From positions 1-62,449 of the forward strand of contig JAEMRT010000022.1 of NCBI GenBank assembly GCA_016463225.1: a stretch of DNA of 62,449 bases, in the 5' to 3' direction. Positions 24,898 through 33,451 of this stretch are shown piece after piece (within the stretch, counting starts at the first letter, position 1; the number at the start of each line of letters is the position of its first letter). A program made the position numbers and the translations under genes. This DNA comes from Sphingopyxis sp. (GTDB taxonomy: Bacteria > Pseudomonadota > Alphaproteobacteria > Sphingomonadales > Sphingomonadaceae). Below the pieces are notes generated by a model. The model worked only from the letters and a program-made list of their open reading frames with translations, made no database searches and was not told the origin of the DNA.

Positions 24898-27096
24898 ATG
24901 ATGTTTCCAACTTGTGGAGCAGCGATGCTGGACCTTCCCGCCGCAGATTTTTTCGAGCACACGACCGACTGCGTCATCGTCCTCGATCCGGATTGGCGTT
25001 TCGTCTTCGGCAATGGAAATGCGGTCCGGGAATTGGGCGTCGGGGGTCTGGTCGGCCGCAATCTCTGGGAGTGCTTCCCCGAGGCGGTCGGCTCGATCTT
25101 CGATGAGCGTTACCGGCTCGCGGTCGCCAACCAGGCGAGCGAAACATTCGAGACCTTCTTTGCGCCGCTCGATACTTGGTATGAAGTTCACGCCGTTCCA
25201 GCGGGATCGCAGCTGACGGTATTCTTCCGCGACATCACCGAGCGACATCAGGCGCTGGAAGTCGCCGAGTCGCGTCGCCGCGCCCTTGATGCGCTGTTCA
25301 GCCAGGCTTTCATCGGTATCGTGCAGTTCGACGCGGCAGACCGGATCGCGCTGGCCAACGATCACTTCTGCCATATCGCCGGGCGGACCGAAGCCGAGCT
25401 TGCCGCGTTGTCGATCGCGGACCTGATCCACCCCGACGATCTGCCGGGTTATCTTGCGCTCCTTCATACGCATCGCAGGTCTGGCGAGCCGAAGGTCAGC
25501 GAGCTGCGCTTCGTTCGGCCCGACGGCACCGCGCGATGGTGCTCGGTGAACATATCCTTCCTCCGTCACGAGGCCGCGTCGCAATCGACGATCATCGTCG
25601 CCGAGGATATCACCGAGCGGCGGTCGGCGAGCGCCAAGGCGGCCGAGACGGCAACGCTGCTGGCCACGATCATCGACAGCGCCGAGGATCCGATCTTCGT
25701 CAAGGACCTCGATGGCCGTTTCGTGCTCGTCAACCGGGCGATGGAAAGGGCCGGAATGGCCCTGCTCGGCCGCAGGGTAGAGGATGTGCTTCCTCCCGAC
25801 ACCGCTGCAAGCTTTGCCGCGGCCGACCGCCATGTATTCGAGACCGGCACCAACTCCATCGTCGAGGAGATGGTTCCGATCCACGGCACCCAGCGGACGT
25901 TTCAAACCATCAAGGTACCCTGGATCGTCGATGGCGAACTTCGCGGTCTGATCGGCATGTCGCGCGACATCACCCGTCGGCTCGAGACAGAATCGCGCGT
26001 TCGGCGCAGCGATGAACGCTATCGGTTGGCCGCAAAGGCGACGAACGATGCGGTCTGGGACTGGGATCTTGTCAGCGGCGAGGTCGCATGGAACGAAGCC
26101 ATCGACCATCTGGCGGGGGCCCCGCCGGGTCCTGGCATCCACTGGTGGAAGCAACGGATTCACGACCAGGACCGTGAAACCATTGTCGAAGATATTCACC
26201 GCTTCATCGGTCAGGGCGAGGACCGTTGGCAGTGCGAATATCGTTTCCGACGCGCGGACGGAAGCTATGCGCAGGTTCTCGATCGCGGCTATGTCATTCG
26301 CGATGACGACGGAAAGGCCGTTCGCATGATCGGCGCAATGTCCGACCTGAGTGAGCGCGTCGAGGCGCAACGGCGCCTGAACGAACTTCAGAACGAGCTG
26401 ATCCACGTTTCGCGGCTGAGCGCGATGGGGACAATGGCCTCGGCGCTCGCCCATGAAATCAATCAGCCTTTGACCGGTATCGTCAATTATTTGGCGGGCG
26501 CGCGGCGCATGCTTCGCGATCAAGGACCCGCGGCGCTTCCCAAAGTCGAAGCGGCTATGGGAGAGGCGATGGCAGCTTCGGAACATGTTGGCGAAATCAT
26601 CAGGCGGCTGCGCCGCATGGTGAGCCGGGGCAAGGCACAACTGCAACCCGTGCGATTGGCTGGCATTGTGGACGACGCTCTGGCGCTGGCAATTCCCAAC
26701 GAGGCGCTAGCAGCCGTGCGGATCCACTGCGATCTCGCCGACCTCGAGGCGATGGCGGACCCAGTTCAGATTCAACAGATATTTTTCAACCTGATCCGCA
26801 ACGCGGTCGAAGCGATGGACGGACAGAAGGAGCGAATATTGACAATCACCGCGGAGCGCCGCGAGGAGATCATCGTCGTGCGCGTAGGTGATACTGGTTC
26901 GGGAATCCCGGACGAGGTCCGCGAGGGTTTGTTCACTTCGTTCCGCTCGACAAAAGCTGCAGGTCTGGGCGTCGGCCTCACGATTTGCCGGACTATTGTC
27001 GAGGCGCATGGGGGCCGCATCTTCCTCGAGCGCAGCGATCGTTCGGGAAGCGTAATGGCGTTCGAGCTGCCAGTTGCAAAAACCCCCCAGAAATAG
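24898..27096 (+). CDS. FixL-like multi-PAS sensor histidine kinase
   Basis: Soluble kinase of 732 residues with no membrane segment. Four PAS-type domains occupy about residues 10-480; the last two carry typical PAS_3/PAC segments such as EYRFRRADGSY. A HisKA domain follows with His about 519 in ALAHEINQPL, then a HATPase_c domain with N-box NLIRNAVEAMDG and GDTGSGIPD. This H-box is typical of FixL, DctB and TodS-like kinases. The ATG at 24898 follows AGGAG; the frame opens earlier at a GTG. I see no FixL heme-ligand signature I can trust, so the signal is unknown. It is divergent from the FixJ-like gene. Confidence 0.88.
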   Translation: MMFPTCGAAMLDLPAADFFEHTTDCVIVLDPDWRFVFGNGNAVRELGVGGLVGRNLWECFPEAVGSIFDERYRLAVANQASETFETFFAPLDTWYEVHAVPAGSQLTVFFRDITERHQALEVAESRRRALDALFSQAFIGIVQFDAADRIALANDHFCHIAGRTEAELAALSIADLIHPDDLPGYLALLHTHRRSGEPKVSELRFVRPDGTARWCSVNISFLRHEAASQSTIIVAEDITERRSASAKAAETATLLATIIDSAEDPIFVKDLDGRFVLVNRAMERAGMALLGRRVEDVLPPDTAASFAAADRHVFETGTNSIVEEMVPIHGTQRTFQTIKVPWIVDGELRGLIGMSRDITRRLETESRVRRSDERYRLAAKATNDAVWDWDLVSGEVAWNEAIDHLAGAPPGPGIHWWKQRIHDQDRETIVEDIHRFIGQGEDRWQCEYRFRRADGSYAQVLDRGYVIRDDDGKAVRMIGAMSDLSERVEAQRRLNELQNELIHVSRLSAMGTMASALAHEINQPLTGIVNYLAGARRMLRDQGPAALPKVEAAMGEAMAASEHVGEIIRRLRRMVSRGKAQLQPVRLAGIVDDALALAIPNEALAAVRIHCDLADLEAMADPVQIQQIFFNLIRNAVEAMDGQKERILTITAERREEIIVVRVGDTGSGIPDEVREGLFTSFRSTKAAGLGVGLTICRTIVEAHGGRIFLERSDRSGSVMAFELPVAKTPQK

Positions 27097-27100
27097 CTGC

Positions 27101-27127
27101 AACTGGCCGGTTGGAGACGGTCGGCTT
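27101..27127 (+). repeat. Dispersed intergenic repeat, copy 2
   Basis: Second copy of the 27-bp repeat seen at 22830-22856, in the same orientation, starting five bases after the kinase stop codon. Similar decayed intergenic sequences are, to my knowledge, common in sphingomonad genomes. Confidence 0.6.
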
Positions 27128-27257
27128 CTGGGCGCAAATCATTAAAAGCCGACAGTAGCTAAGGCCGAGATCCTGCTGGGCTTAGATCGTTCCATTCCGC
27201 GTCCTCGCATATGGCCAGAGGCCCGATCCCGTGGCTCTTATCGGGAAGCTGTCAAGA

Positions 27258-27965
27258 TCAGGATGTCGCCCCCAACTTTGCGAAGTCTTCCTCGTCGGCG
27301 CGGTGCATTCGCTGCCCTGTCACCGTACCCCAGGCCACTCCAATCGCTTCGCGGAGAGCGGGCGGAAACTTACGCCCATCGCGGCTATGGAAAGAGATAA
27401 AGGCATTGCTGGCAGAAGGCAGCGCGCCCGAAGTTCCGAGCGGCGTCTCGACGACAAGAATACCGTTGATCGATCGGCACGTACCGCCCTTTACAGCGTC
27501 ATTGACGAGCCACACGATTGAACGGCGGTCGAGCCGGAACGGAGGCGTGATGAAGACGAGGAGCCCATAAGGGTCCTCCAGTCCCAATGCGGCGATTGTC
27601 GCCTTGATCTGTTTGTTGGCATCAACTGATTCCCGCTGCACTCGCTTGCCAATGATCCGCATCGCTTTGTGCGCGATAACCTCGGGAAGAACATATAGAT
27701 GGATGGTGGTCTTCTCGGTGATGACCGGCGCTCCGTTCGTGATATTCTTGGCGAACATGACTCCCAGGGCGTCTGCAACCTCGGTCGACGCTGCCCGGTC
27801 GCTGCCGATCGATTTGACCTCAACGACGACAGGTGGATCGGCGAACAGGATATCCGCCCGCCTACCGTTATAGCCCTCCGGCAAATACGGTTCGACGGGG
27901 TGGCCGCCGGCGGCGCGAAGAACGTCAACCATCAGTTCGTGCTGATCCATCATCAGGCATATCAT
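27258..27965 (-). CDS. PD-(D/E)XK-like nuclease-fold protein
   Basis: Protein of about 235 residues of no family I can name. The segment RRADILFADPPVVVEVKSI shows Asp, then Glu-Val-Lys, the pattern of a PD-(D/E)XK nuclease core (D-x(8)-ExK). The rest is mixed alpha/beta without membrane segments. The start is uncertain: GTG 27989, ATG 27965 and ATG 27950 are all in frame, and I prefer 27965. It is divergent from another protein with an ExK-type core and stands at the left edge of the defence-type island, so a restriction role is plausible but unproven. Confidence 0.6.
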   Translation of the reverse strand: MICLMMDQHELMVDVLRAAGGHPVEPYLPEGYNGRRADILFADPPVVVEVKSIGSDRAASTEVADALGVMFAKNITNGAPVITEKTTIHLYVLPEVIAHKAMRIIGKRVQRESVDANKQIKATIAALGLEDPYGLLVFITPPFRLDRRSIVWLVNDAVKGGTCRSINGILVVETPLGTSGALPSASNAFISFHSRDGRKFPPALREAIGVAWGTVTGQRMHRADEEDFAKLGATS

Positions 27966-28145
27966 CGCAAACTCACCACCCGAAGTCACGGTCGAAACGG
28001 CTTATTGTGACATGCCCTTCCCGATTGGCTTCAAGTCCGCATAAATTATCATTATAAAACAATGGCACTTACGCGACATCGAAAAAGCGAGACGACCACC
28101 ATGTATTCATGGTATTAATAGCGCAGTGTGACATAGGGTGAGCCC

Positions 28146-29702
28146 GTGACGAAACTGATCGAGACCTACCTCAAGAACGATGGCCCCGCGCTCTCTAGTG
28201 ACGTCGCGGCTTATCTTGTCGATCAGCTCGGGATTACACCCGCGACGGCACGCCAGCGCGTGTCGCGCGCAAGTGGCGACGTGAAGCGGCTCGGCGGGAT
28301 CGTGTTTCCGCACCGGTCGCGGTTCCTTTATCTGCAGGGACAGTTCGGCTCGCCCTGGTATTGGGACAGGCTCGGAAGAGCCCTGATCGACACCAATTCA
28401 GCATACGGATTTGCGATCGCCGCGTTGCGGCAACGCGGCGGCATCGTGCCGGCGCGTGAGTTTCAAATCGTCTCCGGCGCGCCGATGAAGCTTCAAAAGC
28501 ACCTTTCCCCCTCAACGATCTTTACACGGCTCCAGGAAGCCGGATTGCTCGAACAAGTTATCGTCCCGGGTTCGGGCGAATGCATCGCCCTCATTCAGAG
28601 CGAGGGACATTATGAATTTGGGGCCGACAATATCCAGGCACGAAGGATAACGGAAAATATCCTGCTCGCGGCGGTCAAGGACTGGCTGAAGAAGATGGGG
28701 ATCGCGAGCTACGGCAAGGTCGCCCTTCGAACCGACGACGAAATTCCCCAGGTCGGGACCTTTGCGTGGGACCTTACTGCCCCTTGCTATCTCGGTCACA
28801 TGGTTCGGAAGAGCGCCGAAGGAAAAGTCAAACCCGGCTTCGTCGTCTGTGACGTCCATCTCGGGGACAAGATGACGCGCGATGGGGTCGAGCCCTTCAT
28901 TCGAAAATGCCTCACCCTGCGCAGCCTGCAAAAGGTCGGGCCGTGCATGCAGATTTTCGTTGCCGACTCCTACAGCAAGGACGCGTTCCAGCTCCTCAAG
29001 AAAAACGGCATTATGCCGGCAACGCCGGCGACCATGTTCGGCCAGGAAATCGCCGAAGCGTTGCGCGAACTGACGATCGCTCTGCAGCTTGCTGCGGTTT
29101 CGGTGATCGATGCCGACCGGTTCGAAGCGCTCTTCAATGCCCTCGGTAAGATCGAAGGGGCGGCCATCCAGCTGCGCGGGACGCTATTCGAGTTCATGGC
29201 GGCGGAAATCGCCCGCAAGCTGATTTCGCCTAGCGTAACGATGAACCGCATCTTCAAGGAACCTGGAGGGAAGGCGAAGGCCGAGGGCGACGTAGTTGCC
29301 GTGAAACCCGGCCAAGCGGTCACCGTCATCGAATGCAAAGGGTGGAGCCCGCGGGCGGAACTTCCCGATGAGTATCTCAAGCGCTGGCTGCAGATCAGCG
29401 TACCGCTGATGTACAAGGAAATCCGCGCACACCCAGACTGGAAGGACCTCGATGCCATCTTCGAGTTCTGGACAACGGCAACCCTTTCCCCGGAATCGCT
29501 CCTGTTCTTCGCGAATGCCAAGGCGAAGATCAAACCGTCGCGCTATTCGATCGGGCTCCGACTTGGAAACGACGTCCGCAACCTATGCGAGGCGACAAGG
29601 GATGGCAGCCTCATCACCGCGTTCGACAAGCATTATACGAAGCCGGAGAAATATAATCTCGATTGGGGCGGCCACGACCCAATGGTGTTCGAAGGTTATT
29701 GA
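28146..29702 (+). CDS. Winged-helix plus PD-(D/E)XK-like protein, putative defence gene
   Basis: Protein of 518 residues starting at GTG after GGTGAG. The first 70 or so residues look like a winged helix (SSDVAAYLVDQLGITPATAR). The middle is unassigned. From about residue 365 the segment AEGDVV, then VTVIECKGW, gives the Asp and Glu-x-Lys of a Mrr or PD-(D/E)XK type nuclease core, preceded by a helix with FEFMAAEIA. The end is Tyr- and Trp-rich. It may be a single-protein restriction or phage-defence nuclease. It shares a divergent promoter region with the neighbour that also has an ExK core. Confidence 0.6.
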   Translation: MTKLIETYLKNDGPALSSDVAAYLVDQLGITPATARQRVSRASGDVKRLGGIVFPHRSRFLYLQGQFGSPWYWDRLGRALIDTNSAYGFAIAALRQRGGIVPAREFQIVSGAPMKLQKHLSPSTIFTRLQEAGLLEQVIVPGSGECIALIQSEGHYEFGADNIQARRITENILLAAVKDWLKKMGIASYGKVALRTDDEIPQVGTFAWDLTAPCYLGHMVRKSAEGKVKPGFVVCDVHLGDKMTRDGVEPFIRKCLTLRSLQKVGPCMQIFVADSYSKDAFQLLKKNGIMPATPATMFGQEIAEALRELTIALQLAAVSVIDADRFEALFNALGKIEGAAIQLRGTLFEFMAAEIARKLISPSVTMNRIFKEPGGKAKAEGDVVAVKPGQAVTVIECKGWSPRAELPDEYLKRWLQISVPLMYKEIRAHPDWKDLDAIFEFWTTATLSPESLLFFANAKAKIKPSRYSIGLRLGNDVRNLCEATRDGSLITAFDKHYTKPEKYNLDWGGHDPMVFEGY

Positions 29703-29765
29703 CCTTGTTCAATCCAACGCACGCTGAGATCAGCACTCAGTTGAGCATTAGCCGAACCCGGTGAT

Positions 29766-30179
29766 TCAGAAAGGAATGACGCCCCGCCGGTAATTGTCGA
29801 TGATCGTGCCGCGATCGACAAAATCCCTACAATGCTCAATTTTCCAGTCGGCGAAACTGAAGAAGAGACTGTGCGCAAAAGCACCGATGATCGGGCGCCG
29901 ACGTGGAAACTGGTGGGCCGTGAGGTCATAGAGCCAAGTATCAACCGACACCCAGAGATGATGCTCATGCTTTCGCGGTTTCGTGCCCTTGATTAGGACA
30001 ACATTGTCGAGACCGTATTTCTCCTCGATCAGGTAGATGAGGATCAGCGAGGCGCTTTCACAGCAATTTCGCGGAAAGCAATGACTGAACGGAAATTCGA
30101 CGATTTCCTCTTCCCGATTCTGCTCGAGAAAACGGAGCAGCCGCCGTGCCGAAGCGTCGACCTCGAGCTTCAGCCGCAT
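29766..30179 (-). CDS. Small papain/transglutaminase-fold-like protein
   Basis: Protein of 137 residues. Three segments are spaced like a Cys-His-Asp hydrolase: NCCESAS at the start of a helix, HEHHLWVSV on a strand and WLYDLTAHQF on the next strand. Similar H-W-D-T-QF patterns occur in transglutaminase-like and NlpC-like proteins. It follows the TIR-like gene by 39 bp on the same strand, so the two probably form an operon. It could be a protease effector, a regulator of the TIR-like protein, or a deamidase. The fold is a guess from motif spacing. Confidence 0.5.
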   Translation of the reverse strand: MRLKLEVDASARRLLRFLEQNREEEIVEFPFSHCFPRNCCESASLILIYLIEEKYGLDNVVLIKGTKPRKHEHHLWVSVDTWLYDLTAHQFPRRRPIIGAFAHSLFFSFADWKIEHCRDFVDRGTIIDNYRRGVIPF

Positions 30180-30218
30180 CGGCTATGCTCGCTCGGGGTG
30201 ACTGCGTCGCGGCTGCAT

Positions 30219-31463
30219 TTATGACCCCTCATATTGGAGGCGGAAACGCGTCTCATCGAGATGCGACAGACCGAACGCATCGCGCACCTGATCAGCCGCC
30301 TGCTTGACCAGCCCGCAGACAGCTTCCTTTGAATGGTCATCAATCATTCCCTCGAAATCGATGCGCGGCTCGAGACACAGGGTGCGCTCATAGGGGTCAA
30401 GCGTCCCGGGAGCCCATGAGACATCATCCATGCCAACGAGGCCAAGGCGCACATGATGCGCTGCCCCACCGCCCAAAGACTTCGATAGCTCTAAGTGATA
30501 GCGTAGGAAACTCACCCAGTGCTTGAACACATATTCGTCGGCAAAGAAGCGCTCTCCGTTTCGCTCGTACGTGGCCTCCTCCGCCGCACCCCAAATCTCT
30601 CCGGTGCTGCGCCACCAGCGCGTCATCGAGCTGGCCACACCTTCGGGGTCACTCTTCGCGTGTCTTCGGTTCGCGACGCCGCCGGTCGTGTTCCCGTCGG
30701 TGAAGCTGCTCGTCCCGCCCAAGGGAAAGACATAAATCCGGTCGCGCTGGAAACGCTGCATGATGTCCACCGCAGGTTGAAAATGTACCGGGAGAATCCG
30801 CGCATAAAACCCGCTCTTTCCGAGCAGGGTGACTTTCTCGCTCGACGAAACGCGTGGATTGATAGTGAGCGGCGAGTCGGATCCGGCCCACCCATGACCA
30901 TCTTCCATGCCATCCTCCCATGAGGCAATCGGCGCAGGCGGAGCTGGGACCGTCCCCAGGGCCGAGCGCACGCGCCGTTCGAGTTCCTCGGCGACCCATT
31001 GACGCGCCTTGCGATACTCCTCCTTGGTTGCGTCCTCTGCAAGGCTGTAGCCTATCGGCGCTCGGCGGCCGCGCAAATCGAACGGCAGGTCTTCCGGCCG
31101 CGCATCGACGAAGGCAATATTCCAGACGAGTACGACCCGATTGCTCGTGAGCGCCTTCTTGGCATAGCCATATTCGATCATGACGTTGGGGTTCAGAAAG
31201 ACCTTGCCGCTCTTCGGACAGCGGATGGCCGGGGTGGCGTCCCCGACAAATACCGAAGCCGCGTCAATTTTCTCGAGGATCGACGCAACTATGTCTGGAG
31301 TCCCCGCAACATCTTTCGTGTCCTGATCGATTTCGGGCCGATCGGCTTCTTCATATTCGGATCCGATCTTTGCGAGGGCCATCACCAACGCCTCCCTGAT
31401 CAGGTTGCGGGTTACCCGCGCGTCCGTGTCACTTTGCCACGACCAGAATATCTTCTTCGCCAA
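30219..31463 (-). CDS. TIR-like nucleotide-binding domain protein
   Basis: Protein of 414 residues. The N-terminal 150 or so residues belong to a TIR-like/nucleotide-binding group: KIFWSWQSDTDARVTRN at the start, then PDIVASILEKIDAASVFVGD and NPNVMIEYGYAKKAL, whose Glu sits where TIR NADases keep their catalytic Glu. The C-terminal 250 residues match nothing I recognise and may sense the trigger. TIR-like proteins in bacterial defence often destroy NAD or signal through nucleotides. The gene sits inside a defence-type island and leads a two-gene operon with the small peptidase-like gene. Confidence 0.65.
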   Translation of the reverse strand: MAKKIFWSWQSDTDARVTRNLIREALVMALAKIGSEYEEADRPEIDQDTKDVAGTPDIVASILEKIDAASVFVGDATPAIRCPKSGKVFLNPNVMIEYGYAKKALTSNRVVLVWNIAFVDARPEDLPFDLRGRRAPIGYSLAEDATKEEYRKARQWVAEELERRVRSALGTVPAPPAPIASWEDGMEDGHGWAGSDSPLTINPRVSSSEKVTLLGKSGFYARILPVHFQPAVDIMQRFQRDRIYVFPLGGTSSFTDGNTTGGVANRRHAKSDPEGVASSMTRWWRSTGEIWGAAEEATYERNGERFFADEYVFKHWVSFLRYHLELSKSLGGGAAHHVRLGLVGMDDVSWAPGTLDPYERTLCLEPRIDFEGMIDDHSKEAVCGLVKQAADQVRDAFGLSHLDETRFRLQYEGS

Positions 31464-31699
31464 TTCCCCGCCCTCTCGATCCGCAGCCTCGTTTTCAAAC
31501 GTCCAGCTATTGCAGCCTCTATCACCAAAAATTTTGTTAGCCGGCTATCGGCTTTGGCTGAGAAGCTGAGCAATAGTGATATTGCTGGATATCACCAATG
31601 CCGACAGCCATTACAGTGCGCAAAACTAAAACTGGACGCTCACTTGCGACCACGACCGACAAGTCGGGTACGATGGCTGGAGGATTGCGGGAGTACGCT

Positions 31700-32248
31700 G
31701 TGAACGACCTAATCGATTGGCTGGAAGCCCATGAAAAACTCGCAGGCTGGGCTCAATTTGCCGGCGCTATCGCAGCGCTGGCTGTCACTTACCTCACGGT
31801 TTTCATACCTATCTGGCGGCGAAAGCGGCAATTGCGCCGAGCTGGAACAAGGCTCCTATCGCACGGCTATGAGGCGCTTGAAAGCTACCACCGCTCGCTG
31901 ACTTTTTTCTCCCCCTTTGCGATTTCGCTTCGCGGTGCGGCAGTTTCGATGAGCGTGGTGGTGGAGGAACTGGGACGTTTTCCTGCCTATGAGCTTGACG
32001 ATCAGGGAAGCCATTCGCTCGCGCGCCGGATCGTCGCGATGAGCGGCCTTCTCAACGGAATGAAGCTCTTCCTCGAAACGACCGCGGCGCAGATGGGAGA
32101 TGAGCAGGCTGCGCCCGATGACCATATTTTCATTCGGGATTTCGTGGCCGATCAGATGAACCTTGCACACGCGATGATCACCAACAAGGTTTTGAAGCGC
32201 CCCGAATGGCCTAGGGAGTCCGGCCAGACCGTCGCGTCCGTTGAATGA
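31700..32248 (+). CDS. Membrane-anchored hypothetical protein
   Basis: Protein of about 182 residues with one transmembrane segment (about residues 17-38, GAIAALAVTYLTVFIPIW), followed by basic residues (RRKRQLRR) and a helical cytoplasmic domain. I chose the GTG at 31700 because GGGAG lies just before it; ATGs at 31598 and 31673 are in frame but lack a ribosome-binding site. It resembles small membrane proteins of unknown function. It converges on the HNH gene with 24 bp between stops. Confidence 0.55.
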   Translation: MNDLIDWLEAHEKLAGWAQFAGAIAALAVTYLTVFIPIWRRKRQLRRAGTRLLSHGYEALESYHRSLTFFSPFAISLRGAAVSMSVVVEELGRFPAYELDDQGSHSLARRIVAMSGLLNGMKLFLETTAAQMGDEQAAPDDHIFIRDFVADQMNLAHAMITNKVLKRPEWPRESGQTVASVE

Positions 32249-32272
32249 CAGTGCCCCTGCATGTCGAACGCA

Positions 32273-33385
32273 TCAAAAGAACTGGAGAAGGAGAAGAAAG
32301 AAGATCATGAAACCGATGGCGGTCAAGCATCCTGAACCCGAGTTGCCAGATTGCCGATATCCTTCTGCAAACCCTTTGGAAATGCCGCGTCCCTCGATCC
32401 GCCTGACTGCGCGATTGAATTTGTCGGCCCAGCCATCAGGCAATTCGAAGGTGATAGTTTCGGTCACGACAATGGGCGTCGAATCCGAACCATTCTCATC
32501 AAGGCGGATGGCCATATCTACTATCTCGTCGAGCCGATCGGGCGTCGCCGCGAATTTTTCGGCCTGCGACCCGAGCGCGTCCTGTAGCAGGTTGATGACC
32601 TCACCGTGTTTCGGCGACACCCGTACTGATCGCAACATCTCTTCGTGGGCGACTATTTGTGCGAGGGAATCACGAAGGAGAAGCGCCGTATGATGGATTT
32701 CGTTGATGTCTCCCGGTTCACCAGGCGCACCCCACGCGCGATTAAACCGTTCTAGAATCTTGCCTAGGGGACCGATTATTTCGGTCATATCTTCGAGGCG
32801 AGTATGGGCAAAATCGATCACCGCCTCGTTGTCGAGGGCATAAACCGTTAGGGCGCAAACTCCTTCGCGCAGGTCGGCAAGCCTTCGAAAGAGGGGCGCG
32901 TTGAGATGACGCATCAGCGCTGCCGAAAGACTCCACTCCCACCCCGGTGGCTTGTCACAGGCTATGCGCCGGATCAGGGGAGGATAGCCCTCGAATTGGG
33001 CCAGCTCATGTCGAGCAAGATCGAACCGTGCCTTATCCGATTTCGAACCCAAGTTGGACGCGACATATTCCTCGTGCTGCTCACGCCAAAGGAACAGAAG
33101 GTCCGCAGGAAATTTTTGTGCATCGCGATCGACCTGCCGGTGGCAGTTTCGGCACAACCATATCGCATTAGAAATCGCGGCCCTTGCCTGGTCATTCATG
33201 CTCTCGTCGTAGCGGGCTTCGCCGGCCCTCGCGGCATAAACGTGCGCCGCTTCACCGATGATTGTCGCACGCGCAGCTTCAGAATTCGGCCCTACAGTCG
33301 AAACGCGGCAATCTGGCCCGCTGCACAGATAGGCCGCTCGTTTTGCTAACGTGTCGATCGTCTGCTTCGAAAAGTCAGCCGGCAC
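32273..33385 (-). CDS. HNH nuclease with C-terminal membrane segment
   Basis: Protein of 370 residues starting at GTG after GGGGAG. The N-terminus is an HNH domain with zinc-type cysteines: AYLCSGPDC, then GEAAHVYAA, then NAIWLCRNCHRQVD. A long helical middle part is unassigned. The last 20 or so residues (SGCLTAIGFMIFFLLLLQFF) form a membrane anchor at the extreme C-terminus, unusual for an HNH nuclease. It starts 66 bp after the GajB-like gene on the same strand and may be the third gene of that operon. Confidence 0.72.
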   Translation of the reverse strand: MPADFSKQTIDTLAKRAAYLCSGPDCRVSTVGPNSEAARATIIGEAAHVYAARAGEARYDESMNDQARAAISNAIWLCRNCHRQVDRDAQKFPADLLFLWREQHEEYVASNLGSKSDKARFDLARHELAQFEGYPPLIRRIACDKPPGWEWSLSAALMRHLNAPLFRRLADLREGVCALTVYALDNEAVIDFAHTRLEDMTEIIGPLGKILERFNRAWGAPGEPGDINEIHHTALLLRDSLAQIVAHEEMLRSVRVSPKHGEVINLLQDALGSQAEKFAATPDRLDEIVDMAIRLDENGSDSTPIVVTETITFELPDGWADKFNRAVRRIEGRGISKGFAEGYRQSGNSGSGCLTAIGFMIFFLLLLQFF

Positions 33386-33451
33386 TTTGAACTCCCCAAC
33401 AAGCCTACGACCTTCTCCAATGCGCAGCGCCTGATCGAGCCGCGACGGCGG

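Noticed and set aside
24898..27096. FixL oxygen-sensing heme PAS
   Set aside because: I cannot see a confident heme-ligand His and Arg pattern in the PAS domains, so oxygen sensing is not claimed.
33021..33060. TTCGAACCC-like sequence resembling a tRNA T-arm or left att site
   Set aside because: It lies inside the HNH reading frame and does not extend to match the tRNA-Tyr 3' end.
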